Assembly: GCF_016807805.1 (NCBI RefSeq)
Contig: NZ_CP063362.1
Span: 620,001 to 684,000, forward strand
Length of the DNA stretch: 64,000 bases
Direction of reading: 5' to 3'
From: Xanthobacter dioxanivorans
GTDB lineage: Bacteria > Pseudomonadota > Alphaproteobacteria > Rhizobiales > Xanthobacteraceae
Shown: one piece after another, positions 29,932-38,049 of the stretch
Numbering within the stretch: the stretch's first letter is position 1
Layout of the letters: every line of letters begins with the position of its first letter
The notes under the pieces: model-generated
Database searches by the model: none
What the model saw: only the letters and a program-made list of their open reading frames with translations
Told to the model about the DNA's origin: nothing
Made by a program: the position numbers and the translations under genes

Positions 29932-30888
29932 TCAGGCCTTCGGCCAGGGCGTCTCGGCCACCGGGGTGAGCGGCCCTGCGCCGTCGAGCCAGGAGAGGAT
30001 GTTGTCCACCACCAGCTGGCCCATGGCGCCCCGCGTGTAGCGGGTGGAAGAGCCCACGTGCGGCAGCAGCACCACGTTGTCGAGGGCGAGGAAGCCCTCC
30101 GGCACGTTGGGCTCGTCCTCGAACACGTCGAGGCCGGCGGCGAGGATGGTGCGCTCCTTCAGGGCGGCGAGGAGGGCGGCCTCGTCCACCACCGTGCCCC
30201 GCGCCACGTTGATGAAGATCCCGTCTGGCCCCAGGGCCGCCAGCACCTCGGCATTGACCAGGTGACGCGTCGCCGGCCCGCCGGGCACGATGACCACCAG
30301 CACGTCCACGGCGCGGGCCATGTCGACGAGGTGCGGATAATAGCGGTACGACACGTCGGGCTGCGGCCGGCGGGTATGGTAGACCACCGGCACCGAGAAG
30401 GCGTCGAGCCGCCTGGCGATGGCCTTGCCGATGCGGCCCATGCCGAGGATGCCCACGGTGCGGTCGCGCAGGGTGGGCCCCAGGGGGAAGGCCGCCGCCT
30501 TCCATCCGCCCGCCCGCACGAAGCGGTCGGCCTGGACGATGTCCCGCACCGTGGCCAGCAGCAGGCCGAGGGTGAGGTCCGCGACTTCCTCGTTCAGCAC
30601 GTCGGGCGTGTTGGTCACCATCACCCCGCGGCGGGCGGCGGCGGCGGCGTCCACCGTGTCGTAGCCGACGCCGAAATTGGCGACGATCTCCAGGTCGGGC
30701 AGGCGCGCCATCAGCGCGTCGTCCACCCGCACCTTGCCGCGGGTGGCGATGGCGCGCACGCCCGCGGCGTTGCTCGCATCGAGGGTCTCGATCGGCACCA
30801 GGGTGCAGCGGGCGGAGAGCTGGTGCTCCACCACGTCCTCCATCACGGGGCCGGTCAGAAGTACAGCCGGGCGGGCTCCATCGGTCAT
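29932..30888 (-). CDS. D-2-hydroxyacid dehydrogenase (glyoxylate/hydroxypyruvate reductase type)
   Basis: A 318-residue member of the D-isomer-specific 2-hydroxyacid dehydrogenases. Substrate-domain loop VANFGVGYDTVDAAAAARRGVMVTNTPDVL. NAD(P)-binding VGILGMGRIGKAIARRL, then HTRRPQPDVSYRYY: the Arg pair after strand two favours NADPH. Catalytic residues are Arg in NVARGTVVDEAAL, Glu in GLDVFEDEPNVPEGFL and His in LLPHVGSST. This pattern is close to GhrB/GyaR-like enzymes that reduce glyoxylate and hydroxypyruvate. It could use glyoxylate from the oxalate module 15 kb away, but no linkage shows this. Confidence 0.85.
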   Translation of the reverse strand: MTDGARPAVLLTGPVMEDVVEHQLSARCTLVPIETLDASNAAGVRAIATRGKVRVDDALMARLPDLEIVANFGVGYDTVDAAAAARRGVMVTNTPDVLNEEVADLTLGLLLATVRDIVQADRFVRAGGWKAAAFPLGPTLRDRTVGILGMGRIGKAIARRLDAFSVPVVYHTRRPQPDVSYRYYPHLVDMARAVDVLVVIVPGGPATRHLVNAEVLAALGPDGIFINVARGTVVDEAALLAALKERTILAAGLDVFEDEPNVPEGFLALDNVVLLPHVGSSTRYTRGAMGQLVVDNILSWLDGAGPLTPVAETPWPKA

Positions 30889-31229
30889 CGCAAGGCTCGC
30901 AGGTGTGGCCCCCGGCAGGCCGCGGGGCGGAAGGAGAAGACGCGGGAACCTAGCCGCCCGGCGCGCCGGAGGCGATGCCGGAAGCGGCCGCGGCCGCGGC
31001 GCATCCCCTGTTTAGCGCGATCCCGGGCCACGGCCCAACGAAAGTTCAATCGTTTTAAATTCCCCTTGATCCCGGCCGCGCCTCGCACCATGATCGCGCC
31101 GCGTCGCAGGAGACGCCGGCCTCGGTGGGCCCAAGAAGCGTTCAAGAAACGTTGAAGCGACACGGGCGCGACAGAAAGGCGGGCTAAGATCCGTCGGCGG
31201 CGACCGATCACACGGGGAGAAGACGCTTC
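30889..31229. other. Divergent intergenic region before the ABC transporter
   Basis: No gene in these 341 bases. A relatively AT-rich part (about 31041-31075) should hold promoters for the flanking divergent genes, but no clean -35/-10 pair is seen. A small inverted repeat TTCAA-GAAACG-TTGAA lies at 31141-31156, 74 bases before the ATPase gene, and could be an operator. Confidence 0.4.
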
Positions 31230-32303
<1,074 letters not shown>

Positions 32304-32401
32304 CCCAGTGGCACGGTGAAAAGACCGCCCGGCAACGCCAAAACCCCAAACGCCAGGGCGGCGCCAGACAACAAGACGGCATCTTCACGGGAGGAAGACC
32401 A

Positions 32402-33715
32402 ATGACCATTTCCAGACGCGACGTGCTGATGGGCGGCGCCGGCCTCGCCGCCGGCAGCATGGCCCTTCCCTTTCTCGGCGGCACGTCCGCCCTCGGCCAG
32501 TCGGTGCCGACGTTCGAGCCGGAACCCGGCGCGTCCTTGCGCCTGCTGCGCTGGTCGCCCTTCGTCAAGGGCGAGGAAGACGCCTGGATCGCCAACACCA
32601 AGAAGTTCACCGAAAAGACCGGCATCGAGGTGCGCATCGACAAGGAGAGCTGGGAGGACATCCGTCCCAAGGCTGCCGTCGCGGCCAACGTGGGCTCCGG
32701 CCCGGACATGGTCTGGGTGTGGTTCGACGACGCCCAGCAATATCCCGACAAGCTGCTCGACGTGACCGACCTCGCCAAGGGGCTTTCCGCCACCTATGGC
32801 GGCTTCTATCCGGGCAACGAGGTCTACGCCCAGGTGAACAACCGCTTCGTCGGCCTGCCCCTCGCCACCATCGGCAATGCCGTGGTCTATCGCGACAGCT
32901 GGGTGAAGGAAGCCGGGTTCAGCGAGTTCCCGAAGGATACCAAGGCCTTCCTGGAGCTGGGCAAGGCGCTGAAGGCCAAGGGCCACCCCATGGGCTTCAC
33001 CCTCGGCCACGGCGTCGGCGACGGCAACAACTACACCCACTGGGTGCTGTGGAGCCACGGCGGCCGGATGGTGGACGAGAACGGCAAGGTCGTCCTCAAC
33101 TCGCCCGAGACGGTGGACGCCCTGCGCTACGCCGCCGAGCTCTACAAGACCTTCATTCCGGGCACCGAAAGCTGGCTCGACGTCAACAACAACCGCGCCT
33201 TCATCGCCGGCGACCTGTCGGTGACGGCGAACGGCGTCTCGGTCTACTACGCGGCGGCGAACGACCCCAAGCTCGCCGACATGGCGGCGGACATGCGGTC
33301 CACCAACTTCCCCATCGGTCCCGTGGGCAAGTCGGTGGAGCTGCACCAGACCACCACCGCCTGCATCTTCAAGTACACGAAGTACCCGAAGGCGGCGCAG
33401 GCCTACCTGTCCTTCATGTTCGACGCGCCGCAGTACAATGCCTGGCTGACCGGCGCGAGCGCCTATTGCTGCCAGACGCTGAAGGCCTTCGCCAACAATC
33501 CGGTGTGGACCTCCAAGCCCATCCATGCCGCCTATGCCAAGGCCTCCGACACCCTGCGGCCCAACGGCTATGCCGGCCCCCTGGGCCCGAAGTCGGCGGC
33601 GGCCATGGCGGACTGGATCGTGGTGGACATGGTGGCGGAAGCCTCCACCGGCCAGCGCACCCCGGAAGAGGCCGCCAAGCGCGCCCAGGCCCGGGCCGAG
33701 CGCATCTACCGCTGA
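32402..33715 (+). CDS. Extracellular solute-binding protein of the sugar ABC transporter
   Basis: A 437-residue family 1 binding protein. The N-terminus TISRRDVLMGGAGLAAGSMALPFLGG is a twin-arginine signal, so it is probably exported folded. LRLLRWSPFVKGEEDAWIAN, then MVWVWFDDAQQYPDKLLDVTDLAK and WVKEAGFSEFPKDTKAFLELGKALKAKGHPMGF follow the usual bilobed plan, with aromatic residues suited to sugar stacking (HWVLWSHGG). GGGAGGAAG precedes the ATG. A dispersed palindromic repeat separates it from the permease genes. Confidence 0.9.
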   Translation: MTISRRDVLMGGAGLAAGSMALPFLGGTSALGQSVPTFEPEPGASLRLLRWSPFVKGEEDAWIANTKKFTEKTGIEVRIDKESWEDIRPKAAVAANVGSGPDMVWVWFDDAQQYPDKLLDVTDLAKGLSATYGGFYPGNEVYAQVNNRFVGLPLATIGNAVVYRDSWVKEAGFSEFPKDTKAFLELGKALKAKGHPMGFTLGHGVGDGNNYTHWVLWSHGGRMVDENGKVVLNSPETVDALRYAAELYKTFIPGTESWLDVNNNRAFIAGDLSVTANGVSVYYAAANDPKLADMAADMRSTNFPIGPVGKSVELHQTTTACIFKYTKYPKAAQAYLSFMFDAPQYNAWLTGASAYCCQTLKAFANNPVWTSKPIHAAYAKASDTLRPNGYAGPLGPKSAAAMADWIVVDMVAEASTGQRTPEEAAKRAQARAERIYR

Positions 33716-33721
33716 GCGCGA

Positions 33722-33858
33722 ACCTCCTCCCCTCTCCCTCTGCGGGAGAGGGGCCCGGGGTGAGGAGGCGCCGGGCGCGGTGGCGCGGTCTCCTCACCCG
33801 TCTCGCGGCTTCGCCGCGATCCACCCTCGCCCGCAAGGGGAGGGGGGCTTTCCCCCCG
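33722..33858. repeat. Dispersed palindromic intergenic repeat
   Basis: The stretch holds short inverted modules: CCTCTCCCTCTGCGGGAGAGG, then GGGGTGAGG matched by CCTCACCC, GCGGCTTCGCCGC, and CCCTCGCCCGCAAGGGGAGGG. This is the composite REP-like type common between genes of rhizobia. It lies between the binding protein and the first permease, where such hairpins often set a step in transcript level. Confidence 0.75.
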
Positions 33859-33895
33859 CTGGGGGCACAAAAAAGACCTTCCGGAGATTCATGCC

Positions 33896-34837
33896 ATGGC
33901 CAACATCGCAGCGGCTGAGCCCAGATCCTCCCGGTCCTTCTGGGCCGGGATCGGCCAGGGGCGGCACGTCATCGGCATCCTGTTCATGCTGCCGGCGGCG
34001 ATCTTCCTGCTGTTCTTCCTCACCTACCCGCTCGGGCTCGGCGTCTGGCTCGGCTTCACCGACACCCGCATCGGCCGCGCCGGCGTGTTCATCGGCCTGG
34101 AGAACTACCAGTCGCTCATGGGCGACAGCCTGTTCTGGCTGGTGGTGTTCAACACCATCCTCTACACCACCGTCGCCTCGGTGCTGAAGTTCGGCCTCGG
34201 CCTGTGGCTGGCGCTGCTGCTCAACCAGAACCTGCCGTTCAAGTCGTTCTTCCGCGCCGTGGTGCTGCTGCCCTGGGTGGTGCCCACCGTGCTCTCCGCC
34301 ATCGCCTTCTGGTGGATCTTCGACAGCCAGTACTCGATTATCTCCTGGGCGCTCATCAAGATGGGGCTCATCTCCCAGCCCATCAACTTCCTCGGCGACG
34401 TGACCAATGCGCGGGCCTCGGTGATCGCCGCCAACGTCTGGCGCGGCATCCCCTTCGTCGCCATCTCGCTGCTGGCCGGCCTGCAGACCATCTCGCCCTC
34501 CCTGCACGAGGCGGCGACGCTGGACGGCGCCACCAACTGGCAGCGCTTCCGCTTCATCACCCTGCCCATGCTCTCGCCCATCATCGCGGTGGTGATGACC
34601 TTCTCGGTGCTGTTCACCTTCACCGACTTCCAGCTCATCTACGTGCTGACCCGCGGCGGGCCGCTCAACTCCACCCACCTCATGGCCACCCTGTCCTTCC
34701 AGCGCGCCATTCCCGGCGGCTCCCTGGGCGAGGGCGCGGCCATCGCGGTGGCGATGATCCCGTTCCTGCTGGCGGCGATCCTGTTCAGCTATTTCGGCCT
34801 CCAGCGTCGCAGGTGGCAGCAGGGCGGAGCGGACTGA
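33896..34837 (+). CDS. Sugar ABC transporter permease, MalF type
   Basis: A 313-residue integral membrane protein with about six helices (first at about residues 22-45, IGILFMLPAAIFLLFFLTYPLGLG). The EAA cytoplasmic loop that contacts the ATPase is HEAATLDGATNWQRFRFITLPMLSP, with the conserved EAA...G. VLLPWVVPTVLSAIAFWWIFD matches the MalF-like family. It pairs with the second permease after the 166-base gap. Confidence 0.92.
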   Translation: MANIAAAEPRSSRSFWAGIGQGRHVIGILFMLPAAIFLLFFLTYPLGLGVWLGFTDTRIGRAGVFIGLENYQSLMGDSLFWLVVFNTILYTTVASVLKFGLGLWLALLLNQNLPFKSFFRAVVLLPWVVPTVLSAIAFWWIFDSQYSIISWALIKMGLISQPINFLGDVTNARASVIAANVWRGIPFVAISLLAGLQTISPSLHEAATLDGATNWQRFRFITLPMLSPIIAVVMTFSVLFTFTDFQLIYVLTRGGPLNSTHLMATLSFQRAIPGGSLGEGAAIAVAMIPFLLAAILFSYFGLQRRRWQQGGAD

Positions 34838-34940
34838 TGGCGCTCCATGGACCGCAGGGTGGACCCCGCCCGATGCAGCTGAAACGGCCGTCACCCTCCG
34901 CCTTGTGCGAAGGATCCACCCCACCGCCTGCACCGCGCCG

Positions 34941-34983
34941 GAGGCCTCGGTGGATGCCCCGGACCAGCCGGGACATGACGGCA
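34941..34983. repeat. Short dispersed repeat between the two permease genes
   Basis: GTGGATGCCCCGG-ACCAG-CCGGGACATGACGG is a degenerate copy of a hairpin frequent in this family of genomes; a clean relative of it is the 15-bp stem at 44721-44755. It lies 20 bases before the second permease start. Confidence 0.5.
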
Positions 34984-35003
34984 GGATTGATCAGGATACG
35001 CCC

Positions 35004-35891
35004 ATGACCCAGGCCCCAGACCAGATGACCGACAATTCCTCGGGCATGAGCTATCTCGACAGCCTGCCCAAGCGGCTCGTCACGGTGATCCTGCCGCTGC
35101 TCGTCTTCGTGTTCGTGCTGCTGTTCCCGTTCTACTGGATGGCGATCACCGCCATCAAGCCAAACTACCAGCTTACCGACTACAACAACTACTCTCCGCT
35201 CTGGGTGGTGGAGCCGACCCTGGAGCACATCAAGTATCTCCTGTTCGAGACCTCCTACCCGCATTGGCTGTGGAACACGATCTACATCTCGGTGGCGGCC
35301 ACCGTCATCTCGCTGGTGACCTCGGTGTTCGCCGCCTACGCCATCGAGCGGCTGCGCTTCCACGGCTCGCCGTGGGTGGGGCTCGGCATCTTCCTCGCCT
35401 ACCTGGTGCCGCCCTCCATCCTGTTCATCCCGCTGGCCATCATGGTGTTCGGCCTCGGCATCTACGACACCAAGCTGGCGCTGATCCTCACCTACCCCAC
35501 CTTCCTGGTGCCTTTCTCCACCTGGCTGCTCATGGGCTATTTCCGCTCCATCCCGTTCGAGCTGGAGGAATGCGCGCTGGTGGACGGCGCCTCGCGCTGG
35601 CAGATCCTGATCAAGGTGCTGCTGCCGCTCTCCGTGCCGGGGCTGATCTCCGCCGGCATCTTCTCGTTCACCCTGTCGTGGAACGAGTTCATCTACGCCC
35701 TGACCTTCATCCAGTCGTCGGAGAACAAGACCGTGCCGGTGGGCGTGCTCACCGAACTGGTGCGCTCGGACGTCTATGAGTGGGGCTCGCTGATGGCCGG
35801 CGCCCTCATCGGGTCGCTGCCGGTGGTGATCCTGTACTCCTTCTTCGTGGACTACTACGTTTCCTCCATGACCGGGGCGGTGAAGGAGTAG
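35004..35891 (+). CDS. Sugar ABC transporter permease, MalG type
   Basis: A 295-residue membrane protein with six helices (LVTVILPLLVFVFVLLFPFYWMAI at the N-terminus). The EAA loop is FELEECALVDGASRWQILIKVLLPLSVPGLI, and the segment SWNEFIYALTFIQSSENKTVPVGVL is typical of MalG-type permeases. The ATG at 35004 is chosen because the protein starts normally there; the frame stays open upstream into the repeat. It completes the importer with the preceding three genes. Confidence 0.92.
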   Translation: MTQAPDQMTDNSSGMSYLDSLPKRLVTVILPLLVFVFVLLFPFYWMAITAIKPNYQLTDYNNYSPLWVVEPTLEHIKYLLFETSYPHWLWNTIYISVAATVISLVTSVFAAYAIERLRFHGSPWVGLGIFLAYLVPPSILFIPLAIMVFGLGIYDTKLALILTYPTFLVPFSTWLLMGYFRSIPFELEECALVDGASRWQILIKVLLPLSVPGLISAGIFSFTLSWNEFIYALTFIQSSENKTVPVGVLTELVRSDVYEWGSLMAGALIGSLPVVILYSFFVDYYVSSMTGAVKE

Positions 35892-36032
35892 CGACGCCCG
35901 CCGCCGGCGGCTGGCGGGCCTTCCCCTGCGAAGCTTTGCCCGCTTGCCCTGGGGCCGCGCCCGTGGCACCCCTTTCCGCCTTCGCTGCGGCGCGTCACGC
36001 GCCGGGAGACCGCAGGGCATGGAGGTGAGGGG

Positions 36033-36536
36033 ATGATCGAGCGCGCGATCGAATCGGTGCTGTTCCGCAGCCGCTGGATCATGGCGCCGTTCTATCTCGG
36101 CCTCGTCGTCTCGCTGCTGGTGCTGCTGTTCAAGTTCGGCACCGAGGTGCTGCACTTCATCACCCACGCCATCGGGGCGACGGAAAGCGACACCATCCTC
36201 GGCATCCTCGCCCTGGTGGACCTGACGCTCACCGGCAACCTCGTGCTGATCGTCATCTTCTCCGGCTACGAGAACTTCGTCTCCAAGATCGATCCCGAGG
36301 GCCATCCGGACTGGCCGGAATGGATGACGCGGGTGGATTTCACCGGCCTCAAGCAGAAGCTGCTCGCCTCCATCGTCGCCATTTCGGCGATCCAGCTGCT
36401 CAAGGCCTTCATGAACATCGACAAGGGCCAGATGAGCGAGAACACGCTCATGTGGCTGGTCATCATCCATGTGGTGTTCGTGGGATCGAGCCTGGTGCTC
36501 GCCTGGTCCGACAAGCTGGGCAACAGCAAGCACTGA
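36033..36536 (+). CDS. UPF0114 (YqhA family) membrane protein
   Basis: A 167-residue membrane protein with about four helices (residues 12-38, 55-80, 107-128, 140-160). Its motifs are ERAIESVLFRSRWIMAPFYLGLV, LALVDLTLTGNLVLIVIFSGYENFVSKID and VDFTGLKQKLLASIVAISAIQLLKAF, all conserved in the UPF0114/TIGR00645 family. No function is known. It has its own ribosome site (GGAGGTGAGGGG) and lies 141 bases after the ABC permease, possibly at the end of that operon. Confidence 0.88.
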   Translation: MIERAIESVLFRSRWIMAPFYLGLVVSLLVLLFKFGTEVLHFITHAIGATESDTILGILALVDLTLTGNLVLIVIFSGYENFVSKIDPEGHPDWPEWMTRVDFTGLKQKLLASIVAISAIQLLKAFMNIDKGQMSENTLMWLVIIHVVFVGSSLVLAWSDKLGNSKH

Positions 36537-36670
36537 GCACCGCGAACGGCCCCGGCCACCCGGACGCATGCGACGTAGCGGAATGTGCGCCGGGACCCAG
36601 CGCAACCGTGCGCCGCAGGCGTGCCGTGTGACCGGCCCTGCCGGGCATTGTCCGCTGCGCGCTCTTCCCC

Positions 36671-37603
36671 TCACCGCCCCGGCAACACCAGCAGGGTCCT
36701 CTCCTTCGGCAGGGTCGGGCGCGACAGCATCACCGTGGGCGTGCCGGAGCGCTCCACCTGCCAGTCCTTGCCGAGCCGCGACAGGAAGCGGTCCAGCCCC
36801 CACGCGCTGAAATAGTGCATGGGGATGACGAGGGGCGGGTTGATGGCCTTCAGCGTCTCCACCATCCCCTCGATGTCGAGGGTGTAGGAGCCGTCCACCG
36901 GCGCCAGCACCACGTCGATGCGCCCCAGCGCCTCCAGATGGTCGGGCGTCAGAAGGTGGTGCAGGTGGCCGAGATGGGCGATGCACAGGCCCGCCACCTC
37001 AAACACGAACATGGAGTTGCCGTCATACTCCGTGCCCGACCCGTTGCGGGTGTTGGTGGGCACGTTACGGACCCACACATCGTCGAGGGTCAATTCGTGA
37101 TGGGCCGCCCCGCCCTGCGGATTCCAGCCGCGCAGCACGAATTCGATGCCCGGATCGGCCGCCTCGGTGAAATGCGTGTCGTGGGCGTGGTTCATGGTGG
37201 CCACCCGCGGAACGAGCGGGGCGCGCACGTAATCGTTGTAGTCGGTGACGATTGTCACCCCGGCCGGGCTCTCGATGAGGAAGCTGGCGTGGCCGAGGAA
37301 GGTGAGACGCACCTCCCCCGCCCCTCCGCCCGCCTTTCCGTCCGGGCCTTGGGCGAGGCGCAGCGCCGATACGTCGCGGCGGGCCGAGCCGGGCGCGACG
37401 GGCGCCAGGGCGGCGAGGCGCACCGGCTTCGGCCCGGCGACCATGCGCGGGCACTTTTCCGGCGCGGCGGCCGCCAGCCCCGTTCCCGCCGCCAGGAGCA
37501 GGGTCACGGCCAGCGGCACCAGCGCCAGGGGCGACACCCCGGCAAGGGCACGCAATCGGGACAGGGCCGCGAGAACGGCCGACGGGACGGCACGGCAGGG
37601 CAA
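36671..37603 (-). CDS. Metallo-beta-lactamase-fold hydrolase with signal-anchor N-terminus
   Basis: A 310-residue protein. A hydrophobic segment (about residues 20-48) suggests export or anchoring. The MBL fold follows: LTFLGHASFLIESPAGVTIVTDY, then VATMNHAHDTHF in place of the usual HxHxDH, GNSMFVFEVAGLCIAHLGHLHHLL, DVVLAPVDGSYTLDIEGMVETLKAI and PPLVIPMHYFSAWGLDRFL. The pattern resembles UlaG-like hydrolases, but Thr occupies the Asp position of the first metal motif, so it may bind one metal or be altered in activity. The start is TTG at 37603 with AGAGGG upstream; a later GTG is possible. Its substrate is unknown. Confidence 0.75.
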   Translation of the reverse strand: MPCRAVPSAVLAALSRLRALAGVSPLALVPLAVTLLLAAGTGLAAAAPEKCPRMVAGPKPVRLAALAPVAPGSARRDVSALRLAQGPDGKAGGGAGEVRLTFLGHASFLIESPAGVTIVTDYNDYVRAPLVPRVATMNHAHDTHFTEAADPGIEFVLRGWNPQGGAAHHELTLDDVWVRNVPTNTRNGSGTEYDGNSMFVFEVAGLCIAHLGHLHHLLTPDHLEALGRIDVVLAPVDGSYTLDIEGMVETLKAINPPLVIPMHYFSAWGLDRFLSRLGKDWQVERSGTPTVMLSRPTLPKERTLLVLPGR

Positions 37604-37784
37604 GGCAGACCCTCTCTCTGCTTCGGCGGGCCCGACCGGCCCGCCACGGGAGGAGACGACCCGATTGTGGCACCTCCCCTCCCGCTTGCAATCGCGCGCG
37701 CCTCACGCCAGCGTGAGCCGCCGCCGCCGCCGCCGCACGCGCCCGCAGACGGCCCGGCGCGCGTCGGCCCCCGGGAGGTTCACA

Positions 37785-37925
37785 ATGTCTTTCAACATGG
37801 TCATCGTTCAGCCCGCCGTCGCCCTGATCGCCGGCATCCTGATCCTCGCTTTTCCGAGGCTTCTCAACGTGTTGGTCGCGCTCTACCTGATCTTTATCGG
37901 GGTCACCGGGCTGATGGGGCATTGA
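37785..37925 (+). CDS. DUF3096 small membrane protein
   Basis: A 46-residue protein, MSFNMVIVQPAVALIAGILI then LAFPRLLNVLVALYLIFIGV and TGLMGH. It is one hydrophobic hairpin, matching the small DUF3096 family. GGGAGG lies eight bases before the ATG. Family members are single small membrane proteins of unknown function. ppdK follows 124 bases later. Confidence 0.8.
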   Translation: MSFNMVIVQPAVALIAGILILAFPRLLNVLVALYLIFIGVTGLMGH

Positions 37926-37978
37926 GCCGGCGCGGCACCGGAGCGGCATGCCCGCGCGGCTGCCCGCCGATTGCGCAG

Positions 37979-38007
37979 TTGATGCTGTGTGCGCTGCACG
38001 CTAAAGC
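37979..38007 (+). promoter_or_regulatory. Candidate promoter for ppdK
   Basis: TTGATG (37979-37984), 17 bases, TAAAGC (38002-38007), 43 bases before the ppdK ATG. The match is moderate. Confidence 0.35.
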
Positions 38008-38049
38008 AACGGCCACATTCCGCACGTCCCAGCTACAGGGATCAGCTAC

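Noticed and set aside
34905..35003. Longer N-terminus for the MalG-type permease
   Set aside because: The extra residues come from a dispersed repeat and are unlike permease leaders.
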